Below are positions 35,024 through 43,679 of a stretch of 64,000 nucleotides of DNA, piece after piece. The position numbers and the translations under genes are program-made. Every line of letters begins with the position of its first letter. The first letter of the stretch is position 1. A model generated the notes under the pieces. That model worked only from the letters and a program-made list of their open reading frames with translations. It did not search any database and was not told the origin of the DNA. This DNA comes from Acinetobacter chinensis (GTDB taxonomy: Bacteria > Pseudomonadota > Gammaproteobacteria > Pseudomonadales > Moraxellaceae), in assembly GCF_002165375.2 (NCBI RefSeq), contig NZ_CP032134.1, positions 1,922,001 through 1,986,000 on the forward strand, in the 5' to 3' direction.

Positions 35024-36700
35024 TTAGTGGTTCATTTGAGCTTTGATCAAATCACCAATAGTCTTAGGACCGTTGTCCTGACCAGTTGTTGTCTGACGTA
35101 AGTTAGCAACAGCTTCTTTCTCTTCAGCTTCGTCTTTCGCTTTGATAGACAGGTTGATAGAGCGAGACTTACGGTCAACGTTGATGATTTTCGCTTCAAC
35201 TTCCTGACCAACTTCTAAGAATTTAGTAGCATCTTCAACGCGATCACGGTTGATTTCAGATGCTTTCAGAGAAGCTTCAACTTCATCAGCTAACTTAACA
35301 GTTGCACCTTTAGCGTCAACAGCAGTTACTGTACCTTTAACCAGCGCACCGCGCTCGTTAGCAGCAAGGAAGTCATTGAACGGGTCGTTGTTCAGCTGTT
35401 TGATACCAAGGCTGATACGGTTGCCTTCAGCGTCAACTGACAGAATAACCGCTTCAACTGTGTCACCTTTCTTGTAACGACGGATAGCGTCTTCGCCTTG
35501 TTCGTTCCAAGAGATGTCTGACAGGTGAACCAAACCATCAATACCACCTGGTAAACCGATGAAGATACCGAAATCAGTGATTGATTTGATAGTACCAGAA
35601 ACTTTTTCGCCTTTATCGTGGTCTTTAGCAAACTCTTCCCATGGGTTAGCACGAGTCTGTTTGATACCAAGAGAAATACGACGACGCTCTTCATCAACTT
35701 CAAGAACCATAACATCAACTTCATCACCAATCTGAACTACTTTAGATGGGTGGATGTTTTTGTTAGTGTGATCCATTTCTGAAACGTGTACTAAACCTTC
35801 AACGCCTTCAGCGATTTCTGCGAAACAGCCGTAGTCAGTTAAGTTAGTAACGCGAGCTTTAACGATAGAACCTTTAGGGTAACGGTTCATGATCGCTAAC
35901 CATGGATCTTCACCAAGCTGTTTAAGACCTAAAGATACGCGGTTACGTTCGCGGTCAAATTTAAGTACTTTAACAGTAACTTCCTGACCAACTTCAACAA
36001 CTTCTGAAGGATGCTTGATACGTTTCCAAGCCATGTCAGTGATGTGAAGCAGACCATCAATACCGCCAAGGTCAACGAATGCGCCGTAGTCAGTAAGATT
36101 TTTAATAGTACCAGTAACTGTCTGACCTTCTTCAAGCTGAGCAAGAAGAGCTTCACGGTCAGCTGAAGATTCAGCTTCCATAACAGCACGACGTGAAACA
36201 ACAACGTTGTTACGTTTAGCGTCAAGTTTGATTACTTTAAATTCTAACTCTTTACCTTCTAAGTGAGTAGTATCACGAATAGGACGAGTATCAACTAAAG
36301 AACCTGGAAGGAATGCACGAACTGGACCGATGTCAACAGTGAAACCGCCTTTAACCTTACCAGAGATAACACCAGTAACGATTTCGCCGTCTTCAAAGAT
36401 TTTTTCAAGTTTAGTCCATGTCTCAGCGCGTTTAGCTTTTTCGCGAGAAAGAACAGTTTGACCCATACCGTTGTCAAGAGCTTCAACAACAACGTCTACA
36501 GTGTCGCCAACTTGAACTTCAAGTTCACGTTGTTCATTTAAGAATTCAGCGCGGTCAACAATACCTTCTGATTTAAGGCCAGTGTCAACTGTTACCCAGT
36601 CAGAATCGATGTTTACTACAACGCCCTGGATGACAGCACCCTTTTCAACGTTGAGGTTTAATTCGCTTTCTTCAAAGAGGGCTGCAAAAGATTCGGTCAT
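35024..36700 (-). CDS. rpsA: 30S ribosomal protein S1
   Basis: S1 helps the ribosome load and unfold mRNA. The 558-residue protein contains six S1 RNA-binding repeats. Repeats three to six are obvious, for example GSIVKARVTNLTDYGCFAEI and VSGTIKSITDFGIFIGLPGG. The short C-terminal end LIKAQMNH lacks any extra domain. It lies downstream of cmk with a gap of about 110 bases, the conserved cmk-rpsA-ihfB order. Confidence 0.98.
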   Translation of the reverse strand: MTESFAALFEESELNLNVEKGAVIQGVVVNIDSDWVTVDTGLKSEGIVDRAEFLNEQRELEVQVGDTVDVVVEALDNGMGQTVLSREKAKRAETWTKLEKIFEDGEIVTGVISGKVKGGFTVDIGPVRAFLPGSLVDTRPIRDTTHLEGKELEFKVIKLDAKRNNVVVSRRAVMEAESSADREALLAQLEEGQTVTGTIKNLTDYGAFVDLGGIDGLLHITDMAWKRIKHPSEVVEVGQEVTVKVLKFDRERNRVSLGLKQLGEDPWLAIMNRYPKGSIVKARVTNLTDYGCFAEIAEGVEGLVHVSEMDHTNKNIHPSKVVQIGDEVDVMVLEVDEERRRISLGIKQTRANPWEEFAKDHDKGEKVSGTIKSITDFGIFIGLPGGIDGLVHLSDISWNEQGEDAIRRYKKGDTVEAVILSVDAEGNRISLGIKQLNNDPFNDFLAANERGALVKGTVTAVDAKGATVKLADEVEASLKASEINRDRVEDATKFLEVGQEVEAKIINVDRKSRSINLSIKAKDEAEEKEAVANLRQTTTGQDNGPKTIGDLIKAQMNH

Positions 36701-36808
36701 GATATACCTGATAAAGTCAGCGGTCTTGGATCAGACAAGGCCGGTTTAATAAAGCGTCTACATAGTCCATATAAAACTGATCAAGCTATGCTTCTGCTGA
36801 AAGATTTT

Positions 36809-37498
36809 TTAATCAGCCAGTTTGAGGTCGATATATTCAGTCATCAGATGAAACACCTCATTGATGTTCAGTTCTGAACTGTCAATGATATATGCATCTT
36901 CGGCTGGCTTGAGAGGAGCAACTGTTCGCTCCATATCACGCTTATCCCGAGCCTGTATATTGGCTAAAATGTCGTTCATTTTAACATCCAGACCCATACC
37001 CTGCAACTGGTTTACGCGACGCTGTGCCCGCGACTCTGCTGATGCAGTTAAATATATTTTTGCCTGAGCCTGTGGAAAGATGGATGTCGCCATATCACGC
37101 CCATCTGCAACCAGACCTGGAGCCTGAGCAAAAGCATGCTGCCGTGCAACGAGTGCTGCTCTCAGAACAGGAATGGCAGCCACTCTAGATGCATATTCCC
37201 CCACATGTTCAGTACGGATGGTCTGAGTAACTTCTTCGCCATCCAGAAATATATGGGTACCCTGTTCTGCTGTCTTAAATACAATATTCAGATGTTCTGC
37301 AATTGAAGCACTTTGCTGTAGCGCATCTTCATCATCAAGCTTTTCAATTAATTCAGCTTTATGCAAAGACAGCCCAAGCAACCTGTAAAGCGCCCCTGAG
37401 TCCAGCAGATGGTAACCATAGTGATCAGCCAGTTTTGCTGCGAGCGTACCTTTTCCAGAGCCACTCGGACCATCAATTGTAATAATTTGAATTGTCAT
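36809..37498 (-). CDS. cmk: Cytidylate kinase
   Basis: Cmk phosphorylates CMP and dCMP. The 229-residue protein has the P-loop DGPSGSGKGTLA at 9-20, and LVADGRDMATSIFPQAQAKIYLTAS in the middle, where RDM-T-FP is the CMP-kinase variant of the NMP-binding motif. RDKRDMERTVAPLKPAEDA near the C-terminus is the lid region. It is normal in length and starts ten bases after the SRPBCC gene stop. Confidence 0.97.
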   Translation of the reverse strand: MTIQIITIDGPSGSGKGTLAAKLADHYGYHLLDSGALYRLLGLSLHKAELIEKLDDEDALQQSASIAEHLNIVFKTAEQGTHIFLDGEEVTQTIRTEHVGEYASRVAAIPVLRAALVARQHAFAQAPGLVADGRDMATSIFPQAQAKIYLTASAESRAQRRVNQLQGMGLDVKMNDILANIQARDKRDMERTVAPLKPAEDAYIIDSSELNINEVFHLMTEYIDLKLAD

Positions 37499-37508
37499 AA
37501 ACTTCCGC

Positions 37509-37940
37509 TTATACAGATTTTGCCAGTTTTGAAAAACCTAGTGTAATCGCTAGTTTCAGCTGCGCAAGTATTAATTTACTGACAAATGGTGCACGCGCCT
37601 GCAGTTCAATCGTATATTTCACCAGAGTTTTTGCTGGAGTGATGCTTTCAAACTCAATCACACCGAGATGATGCTTAATAAGTGGATTTTTGATCAGCTT
37701 GTATTCTATGCGTTTATTTAAGTCAACCAGTGTGATTTGCTCCTGAATCGGTTTTACCGGCCCAAAGCCCATGCGACGGATAGAACCCAGACCATCTGGA
37801 CGCCCTGGATCTGTCGAATCCTTTACACGAACCACCTGAATCGGTGCAAATGCAACATTATATGTCGCATGTTTCGACAACAGATCAAAGACCTGTTCCA
37901 CTGGTGCATTAAATTCTTTTTTGACCTGGATGGAATTCAT
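37509..37940 (-). CDS. SRPBCC-superfamily (START/Bet v1-like) lipid- or ligand-binding protein
   Basis: From the ATG at 37940 (AAGGGAAATAATA upstream) the product is 143 residues. It begins SIQVKKEFNAPVEQVFDLL, the typical first strand and helix of the polyketide cyclase/SRPBCC fold, and continues with alternating strands around a hydrophobic pocket and a long C-terminal helix (LILAQLKLAITLGFSKLAK). The ligand is unknown. A longer start at 37988 is unlikely. It lies upstream of cmk on the same strand. A good promoter overlapped by a palindrome lies before it, which suggests specific regulation. Confidence 0.8.
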   Translation of the reverse strand: MNSIQVKKEFNAPVEQVFDLLSKHATYNVAFAPIQVVRVKDSTDPGRPDGLGSIRRMGFGPVKPIQEQITLVDLNKRIEYKLIKNPLIKHHLGVIEFESITPAKTLVKYTIELQARAPFVSKLILAQLKLAITLGFSKLAKSV

Positions 37941-37973
37941 TATTATTTCCCTTAGCAATATGTGTGGTATCAA

Positions 37974-38001
37974 AATATATTTTGACAATCGTTATTGTCA
38001 G
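37974..38001 (-). promoter_or_regulatory. Promoter with overlapping palindromic operator before the SRPBCC gene
   Basis: On the minus strand CTGACA (38001-37996), a 16-base spacer and TATATT (37979-37974) form a near-consensus promoter. The perfect palindrome TGACAAT-CGTT-ATTGTCA (37983-38000) covers the -35 and most of the spacer, the usual place for a repressor site. Confidence 0.5.
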
Positions 38002-38021
38002 TTATGCAGTCTCATTCTAGA

Positions 38022-38543
38022 TTATTTATGACTGTCATTTAAGGACTTTTGTTGCTGTCTCAGTATTTTTTTTTGTTCTCTGCGCATTTTAAAGAAACTG
38101 GAAAGCTGTACAGAACAGGCATCCTGCATACAGCCTGACTCGTACTCAAAAACATGATTGTAATAACCACTTTCAAGCAGTCTGCGCGCACTGACCAGTG
38201 AACCTGATTTTGACTCAAGCGCACCAAACACAACTTTTTTAATGCGTGAATGAATCAATGCCCCTACACACATGGTGCAAGGCTCAAGCGTAACGTAAAT
38301 AACAGCATCATCAGGCATACGATAGTTATCTATCTGACTGCATGCCTGTCTGATTGCCTGTATTTCTGCATGCGCTGAAGGATCTTTCAGGCTGATCGGT
38401 GCGTTGAATCCCGCACCGATCACTTTGTTCTGACTGACAATGACAGCACCAACAGGAACTTCCCCCTGTTCAGCAGCAAGTTGAGCCTGCTCAAGCGCAA
38501 ACTGCATCCAGTATTCATCAGTGTATTCAGAAATATCCGTCAT
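38022..38543 (-). CDS. tadA: tRNA(adenine34) deaminase TadA
   Basis: TadA converts A34 of tRNA-Arg(ACG) to inosine. The 173-residue protein has the deaminase zinc motifs: HAEIQAI with the His ligand and catalytic Glu, and PCTMCVGAL with two Cys ligands, about 30 residues apart. Residues WMQFALEQAQLAAEQGEVPVG match the N-terminal tRNA-binding part. It follows the hydratase-family gene by seven bases, so it is probably last in a queD-like/ung/hydratase/tadA transcript. Confidence 0.95.
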   Translation of the reverse strand: MTDISEYTDEYWMQFALEQAQLAAEQGEVPVGAVIVSQNKVIGAGFNAPISLKDPSAHAEIQAIRQACSQIDNYRMPDDAVIYVTLEPCTMCVGALIHSRIKKVVFGALESKSGSLVSARRLLESGYYNHVFEYESGCMQDACSVQLSSFFKMRREQKKILRQQQKSLNDSHK

Positions 38544-38550
38544 TTATGAA

Positions 38551-39675
38551 TCAACTGACGACACCGTACTGTTTCAGTAAAGCCATCCAGCTTTCATTTT
38601 CAGCCAAAGGAGGATTATCTGAAAGAATGCCTTTTAAGGACATATCAGCGCCGGTTTTCCATTCTGGAGACAGGTCTTTATCAACCAGGCGGGCGCGCAC
38701 GCCTTCAACAAAGTCAGGGTGACGGATTTTCCAATCTGAAATCTGAGTTTCAAGCTCAAAAACTTCATTCCAGGCATGTACCTGCTTACCCCATTGCCAT
38801 AAAAGCCAGGTTAATGCAGCCGTGGTTGGTGAACCTTTCTGAAGGTTTTCACTCGCCTGACGAAGCCAGTCACTGCGGGCGTCACTTAAACCAATGATGG
38901 ATTCATAATCATGTTCAAAATTTACACCTCGGCATACGCTCTGAATCACATCAAGTGAGTTTTGCAGAGGACCAGGTGCAACTGGACGGTGCATACTGTT
39001 CAGTGTGTCATCAATTGCTCTGAAATCACCTGCCGGATAATGATCCCAATCAATATTAATGACTTTCTGAAGGACATTATCACGCTGTGTATCGCAGATA
39101 TGCGTAGCCCATCCAATACCATAGGCACCGGCAGCGGTCATAATTGAACCCGTCAGACCAGTAAACAGACCAATTGCACCCCGATCTGCCAGGAAGCGTG
39201 TTGCCCCGACATCAGGATAAAGTCCAATGTTGATTTCAGGCATAGCCAGTCTTGAATAAGGTGTCACCAGACGGAATGGTGCAGCCATAAACAGACCAAG
39301 CCCACCACCCATCACATAACCTTCACCCCATACAAGTACAGGTTTTGCATAGTTATGCAGCAGCAGATCAAGCGCATATTCCTGCTCAAAGAATTTATTG
39401 GCAGTATCCACTTCATCATTGATGACAAGCTGACGGAGTTTACGGACATCACCACCAGCACAGAATGCTTTTGGTGTTGTTGAATCAAGCCAGATAGCTT
39501 TAACACTGCTGTCATCATGAAAGTCAGTAAAAACTTCCAGTAACGCAGTAACAATGGATTCATCCAGAGCATGCAGAGATTTTGGGCGGTTCAGTCGAAC
39601 AATACGCCATCCATTCTTTGCTTCTTCTACAAGAATATCCGGATGATAATTTTTTAATACAGGAGAATTTGTCAT
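38551..39675 (-). CDS. Enoyl-CoA hydratase/isomerase family protein, 3-hydroxyisobutyryl-CoA hydrolase-like
   Basis: The 374-residue protein has the crotonase fold with the oxyanion-hole segments FCAGGDVRKL (about 71-80) and GYVMGGGLGL (about 119-128). MPEINIGLYPDVGATRFL, with Glu and Asp in these places and the long C-terminal half, is typical of 3-hydroxyisobutyryl-CoA hydrolase (valine breakdown) rather than short enoyl-CoA hydratases. No other valine-catabolic gene is nearby; it overlaps ung by four bases and precedes tadA, so its pathway is not supported by context. Confidence 0.85.
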   Translation of the reverse strand: MTNSPVLKNYHPDILVEEAKNGWRIVRLNRPKSLHALDESIVTALLEVFTDFHDDSSVKAIWLDSTTPKAFCAGGDVRKLRQLVINDEVDTANKFFEQEYALDLLLHNYAKPVLVWGEGYVMGGGLGLFMAAPFRLVTPYSRLAMPEINIGLYPDVGATRFLADRGAIGLFTGLTGSIMTAAGAYGIGWATHICDTQRDNVLQKVINIDWDHYPAGDFRAIDDTLNSMHRPVAPGPLQNSLDVIQSVCRGVNFEHDYESIIGLSDARSDWLRQASENLQKGSPTTAALTWLLWQWGKQVHAWNEVFELETQISDWKIRHPDFVEGVRARLVDKDLSPEWKTGADMSLKGILSDNPPLAENESWMALLKQYGVVS

Positions 39676-40385
39676 GCGTCCAGCTGCCAGTCTATGGGCT
39701 CAATGCCATTTTGTTTCAGATAATTATTGGATTTAGAAAAAACTTTACAACCAAAAAAACCACCACGGTTCGCTGCAAGCGGAGAAGGATGTGCAGCTTT
39801 CAGTATGAGATGTTTTGTCGGGTCGATCCGTTGCCCCTTACGTTGCGCATATGCCCCCCAAAGGATAAAGACAATATGCTCACGCTGTTCATTTAAAACA
39901 TCAATCACGTGATCAGTAAAATCTTCCCATCCACGCTTCTGATGTGAAGCAGCCATACCTGCTTCAACTGTTAAAACACTGTTTAACAGTAATACACCCT
40001 GTTCTGCCCAATGGCTCAGATTGCCATGTTTAGAGACAGGAATCCCCAGGTCATTGTGTAATTCATGAAAAATATTACGTAAAGAAGGTGGTAATGCAAC
40101 CCCTTTCTGCACTGAAAAACTTAGACCATGAGCCTGACCTGGACCATGATATGGATCCTGCCCTAAAATAACGACTTTTACATTCGCCATAGGTGTTGTA
40201 TTCAGCGCATTAAAGATCAATGATCCTGAAGGATAAATCACTTTACCTTCCTGCATTTCATTTACAAGAAATGCTTTCAGCTCATCCATGACAGGACTGA
40301 GCAGAAAATCTTTCAACCCGTCTTTCCATTGTGCTTCGAGTTGAATTTTATCCAGTTTTATCTGCTGTGATTCCGTTAAAGACAT
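39672..40385 (-). CDS. ung: Uracil-DNA glycosylase
   Basis: Ung removes uracil from DNA to start base-excision repair. The 237-residue family-1 enzyme has the water-activating loop GQDPYHGPGQAHGLSFSV with the catalytic Asp (about 73-90), LLLNSVLTVE, and HPSPLAANRGGF with the second catalytic His. It is complete and of normal size. The queD-like gene is 37 bases upstream, and the next gene overlaps by four bases. Confidence 0.97.
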   Translation of the reverse strand: MSLTESQQIKLDKIQLEAQWKDGLKDFLLSPVMDELKAFLVNEMQEGKVIYPSGSLIFNALNTTPMANVKVVILGQDPYHGPGQAHGLSFSVQKGVALPPSLRNIFHELHNDLGIPVSKHGNLSHWAEQGVLLLNSVLTVEAGMAASHQKRGWEDFTDHVIDVLNEQREHIVFILWGAYAQRKGQRIDPTKHLILKAAHPSPLAANRGGFFGCKVFSKSNNYLKQNGIEPIDWQLDA

Positions 40386-40422
40386 ATAATCCCTGATTCC
40401 TTTTCAGTACGATGGACTGGTT

Positions 40423-41022
40423 TTATTCACTGTGAACCTGAAGTTCCACAGCAGGATTCAGAAATTTGACACCCTGTTTCAGTTTTTCATACATTTCGGG
40501 ATCAGCCCACTCTGACTGAACCTGCTCCGAAAACTCTATCTGCTGCAGACTCAACAACCCCATCTGCTCATTTTCAATATCTTCGATAAAGCTCTGTGCA
40601 TAACCGGTATCTGTTTCATGCACAATAACCGAATACACTTCCACATCCCCCTCGCCATTCTGAGTTTCAGTGGAGCACAGAATCTGCTGAGCAAGGTAGA
40701 AAAAAATTCGGGAAAACTGTTCTGCTGATGGTGAAACTGGCAGTGCAACCCATCGCGCACTGAATTTTTTACATGCAGCAATATATTCAGCATCATCTTT
40801 CTGCCAGAAACAGATCGCATGATCGAAGCTGTCAAAAATATCTTTTATTACACCTTTAAGCAGACCAAAGTCATATACCATCTGACCATGATCAAGCCGA
40901 TTTGCTTTCAGCAGCAGTTCAACTTTATAACTGTGACCATGAATAGAGCGTTTGCAACGGTCTGATGTGCAGTTCCGCACAATATGAGCATTTTCAAACT
41001 TAAAAAGCTTACGTATTAACAT
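40423..41022 (-). CDS. queD: 6-pyruvoyl/6-carboxy-tetrahydropterin synthase family protein (QueD-like)
   Basis: The family makes 6-carboxy-5,6,7,8-tetrahydropterin for queuosine, or related pterins. Zinc ligands are His13 (ENAHIV) and His29/His31 in SIHGHSY. The catalytic Cys is probably Cys23 in DRCKR, and YDFGLLKGVI and FDHAICF follow as usual. At 199 residues it is longer than the typical 120, with an extra C-terminal stretch of about 50 residues that has no recognisable motif. No queC or queE lies nearby. A perfect TATAAT on the minus strand (41066-41061) is a likely -10 for this gene. Confidence 0.8.
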   Translation of the reverse strand: MLIRKLFKFENAHIVRNCTSDRCKRSIHGHSYKVELLLKANRLDHGQMVYDFGLLKGVIKDIFDSFDHAICFWQKDDAEYIAACKKFSARWVALPVSPSAEQFSRIFFYLAQQILCSTETQNGEGDVEVYSVIVHETDTGYAQSFIEDIENEQMGLLSLQQIEFSEQVQSEWADPEMYEKLKQGVKFLNPAVELQVHSE

Positions 41023-41124
41023 ATACCTTGATGTAATCAGAAAAATATGAATTGTGTTTGATTATAATGCAAAAGCGACAGGATAGGCATCAATTTTACC
41101 ATTGAGACTTATCTTAATAAAATA

Positions 41125-42117
41125 TCAGTATTTTGCATCCTGTGCAGAGTCGCTGATCTCAATAGGTGTAAAGGGCGCCATACTTCTTTTCAGTATATAA
41201 ACTTTCTTATCCTGACGAACCAGCAATGAATTGAACTGTCGCACACGCTCACCCAGTGAGACTTCAATCTGAGCTCTGAAAAATGTGGACTGAACACCCA
41301 GAAGGTTATTCAACTGAACTCTTTTTTCATTATCGACCTGAGTAAATGGTTCAACATCCCACAGTTCATTTACAGATTTAAAGTGTTCAAGTGCACTCTG
41401 TTTCGTGTTCAACATATTCTGCACCGCTTTTTCATCCAGCTGCTCATCCATGCTTGCCAGTAAAAAAGCAGATGCAGTGTTGATATTGACCTTAGCTTCA
41501 GTCGAAGGATTTGCAGTTACATACGGTTCCAGCTGCAGATATTTCTGCCCTTCAAATCCTCTGACCATTTTCAGCTCTTCAACGCTGTGAAACTTATTGT
41601 TTGCAGGTAAATAACCTGGATTCAGACCTTGATAATAATTACTTTCCGCACCCATTGAACCTGATGTTTCATCATCAGCATCCTGCCAGTCAATCACTGC
41701 CTCAGAAAGCTGAGCCGGCAAACCTGCTTTTACAAGCAGTTTTTCAAACCAGTTTTTTGCCTGAGCATTTACTTTTCCACTCTTATCCACAAGACTGTTT
41801 AAATTAAACTTTCCACTTTCATCACGTAAAATTCCTGCCACATATCCGTCATCCACAGGAAATGCAGGCATAGGTTTAGCCCAGGTTTCCTGCTGATGAT
41901 CCACTTCACCAGCATTTTCAGCATCATCCACCAGCAGTTCTGAAAAAAAGGATTCAGCGCTTTTTGCATAATACAAAGACTGATTCTGCCGCATGACATA
42001 AGCAGTACTTTCAGCAGTCGCGGACTGTCTTTTGGCAATCATAGCAGCTAGTATAGTTGCCAGAGCAACCATGATCAGAATAGTCAGCAGTGCAATTCCA
42101 CGTTGGCTCTGTTTCAT
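41125..42117 (-). CDS. gspK: Type II secretion minor pseudopilin GspK
   Basis: GspK caps the pseudopilus tip with GspI and GspJ. The 330-residue protein begins with a short basic leader and prepilin-type hydrophobic helix (QRGIALLTILIMVALATILAAMIAK, cleavage after Gly). A large alpha-helical domain follows, containing the metal-binding-type region AVIDWQDADDETSGSMGAE and the helix-hairpin-helix-like FKSVNELWDV. Like other GspK proteins it lacks Glu at +5 of the mature chain. It abuts gspJ. Confidence 0.93.
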   Translation of the reverse strand: MKQSQRGIALLTILIMVALATILAAMIAKRQSATAESTAYVMRQNQSLYYAKSAESFFSELLVDDAENAGEVDHQQETWAKPMPAFPVDDGYVAGILRDESGKFNLNSLVDKSGKVNAQAKNWFEKLLVKAGLPAQLSEAVIDWQDADDETSGSMGAESNYYQGLNPGYLPANNKFHSVEELKMVRGFEGQKYLQLEPYVTANPSTEAKVNINTASAFLLASMDEQLDEKAVQNMLNTKQSALEHFKSVNELWDVEPFTQVDNEKRVQLNNLLGVQSTFFRAQIEVSLGERVRQFNSLLVRQDKKVYILKRSMAPFTPIEISDSAQDAKY

Positions 42118-42744
42118 TTATTTTACGGCTTCCTGTTTCAGAAAGTCTGTATTCAACAGGCTATACAACCACTGATAGGATATCCCCTGTACGGTCAGAC
42201 TCAGCATGATTCCCCTGGGTAACAATGCTTTCTGCTGAACATTTTCTGCATCTGCCGTCGCCTCAGGCCAGCTTTTCAGCTCTGCCGGATTCAGGACAGA
42301 AACATCATACTGTTCAACATTTTCAAGCAGCACGCTCGAAACTGGCTGTTCCTGCCCTGTCTGATTCAGGTAACTGTATTTTAATCTATAGAGTTTTTTT
42401 TCATCTGCACGATAACGGTATTCCACCCGCTCATCGGGTGGTGTGCCCTGGGCCAGAGGATCTGTAACACCTGTTTTACTGAAAATCAGCACACCATTCT
42501 GCAGAATCAGCGCAGGAGCTGTTTCACCTTTGATATTTGCAGTTAATGGTGCAATCTGAAGACTGTCTCTGAGAATCTGCTGATGGGCTTCCTGTAAGGC
42601 GGATAAATTCGCCTCATGCATTTCATTACGCTCACTGACCTTCGAGAGATAATCAAACACTTTCCAGCCGAGTGCAGAGAGCACTGCGAAAATTGCAATT
42701 GCAACCAGCAGCTCAACAAGGGTAAACCCTTTTGACCTGCTCAT
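42118..42744 (-). CDS. gspJ: Type II secretion minor pseudopilin GspJ
   Basis: The 208-residue protein has a class III prepilin signal, RSKGFTLVELLVAIAIFAVLSALGWKVFDYL, cut after Gly with Phe +1 and Glu +5. The C-terminal domain VEYRYRADEKKLYRLKY is the GspJ-type beta domain. It overlaps gspI by four bases. It works in the tip complex of the pseudopilus that pushes folded exoproteins through GspD. Confidence 0.93.
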   Translation of the reverse strand: MSRSKGFTLVELLVAIAIFAVLSALGWKVFDYLSKVSERNEMHEANLSALQEAHQQILRDSLQIAPLTANIKGETAPALILQNGVLIFSKTGVTDPLAQGTPPDERVEYRYRADEKKLYRLKYSYLNQTGQEQPVSSVLLENVEQYDVSVLNPAELKSWPEATADAENVQQKALLPRGIMLSLTVQGISYQWLYSLLNTDFLKQEAVK

Positions 42745-43124
42745 GATGCAGCTATCCGATAATTAAAGAACACAATATTGGTAATACCGGCTTCGACTTT
42801 GCCTGTTTCCTTATTGAACAGACTCACCTGAACAGTGACACGCTGCACATCAGGACTGACTGTGGGCTGAGTACTTTTATCAATCTGCCAGTTTTCGCCC
42901 TGTTGTTCCACCTGCTCTGACTGAGTTCCCTCCAGCCATTCTCTGTTGATTTCCATCTGCGCTGCTGCATTCATTGCAACAAACTGTGCTTTGGTGCGCA
43001 GAACGGCATTGGAGGTTGCTTGGGTATACTGCATCGCCACTTTGGTCAGCGCCATTGCTGCTGTGGCAAAAATTGCGAGAGCAACCATCACTTCAAGTAA
43101 GGTAAATCCTTTATTTTTCTTCAT
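42741..43124 (-). CDS. gspI: Type II secretion minor pseudopilin GspI
   Basis: From the ATG at 43124 the product is 127 residues and starts MKKNKGFTLLEVMVALAIFA, a textbook prepilin signal with a six-residue leader. A start seven codons earlier (43145) would give an unusual long leader. NREWLEGTQSEQ and the following strands fit GspI. The gene overlaps gspH by 14 bases. GspI is thought to seed the tip complex. Confidence 0.93.
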   Translation of the reverse strand: MKKNKGFTLLEVMVALAIFATAAMALTKVAMQYTQATSNAVLRTKAQFVAMNAAAQMEINREWLEGTQSEQVEQQGENWQIDKSTQPTVSPDVQRVTVQVSLFNKETGKVEAGITNIVFFNYRIAAS

Positions 43125-43671
43125 GAATCTTACCCAGGTGATCAATTTCTATTTCCTGACCAATAGGCTTTTGCTGAAAATAGAACTGAATTCTTACAGG
43201 TTTTGCCTCACCATTCCCAAGCCATACCAGCTGTGGAGCATCATTTGAGATCAGTTCAGTATTCGCTGCATTCTGAAACTGATAATCAAGTGACTTCACT
43301 GTAAAACTGACTTCTTCCGGCAATTCTTTTGATTTAAATTCTGCCCATTCTTTCCAGATCTGTTTTTTATCCAGCCTTGAAATTTTTATCTGCTGTACAG
43401 TCGGGTTCTGGTATTCAACTACAGTATAACGAAACGGTGACACATCTGTTTCACTCTGAACATTCAGTGCCAGTATTCTTGACTGGTCTGTTGCTTCACG
43501 CTGGATTTTTTTCATATCCATCAGGAAGACAGCCCTGGACTGCATTGCTTTGCGCTGATCAACACCACCTGTGTTCATTAACACTAGGGAAGCCATGATT
43601 GCCATAATCACAATCACCACCATCAATTCGACCAGTGTAAAACCCTGTATTGATGATGGTCGCATATTCAT
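43111..43671 (-). CDS. gspH: Type II secretion minor pseudopilin GspH
   Basis: The 186-residue protein has the prepilin signal IQGFTLVELMVVIVIMAIMASLV, cut after Gly, then a GspH-type domain ending in IGQEIEIDHLGKI. GspH bridges the tip complex and the main pseudopilus made of GspG. GspG, GspC-F and the rest of the machine are not in this window, consistent with the scattered gsp genes of Acinetobacter. AAGG lies six bases before the ATG at 43671. Confidence 0.9.
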   Translation of the reverse strand: MNMRPSSIQGFTLVELMVVIVIMAIMASLVLMNTGGVDQRKAMQSRAVFLMDMKKIQREATDQSRILALNVQSETDVSPFRYTVVEYQNPTVQQIKISRLDKKQIWKEWAEFKSKELPEEVSFTVKSLDYQFQNAANTELISNDAPQLVWLGNGEAKPVRIQFYFQQKPIGQEIEIDHLGKIHEEK

Positions 43672-43679
43672 ATGAACCT

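Noticed and set aside
35250..36492. Several open frames of about 65-112 codons overlapping rpsA on both strands
   Set aside because: They are by-products of the biased codon use of rpsA; their products are Leu/Val/Lys-rich and meaningless.
41061..41143. Long-range inverted repeats ATGCAAAA/TTTTGCAT and ACAGGAT/ATCCTGT near the gspK end
   Set aside because: The arms are short, about 50-60 bases apart and partly inside the gspK coding region; most likely chance.
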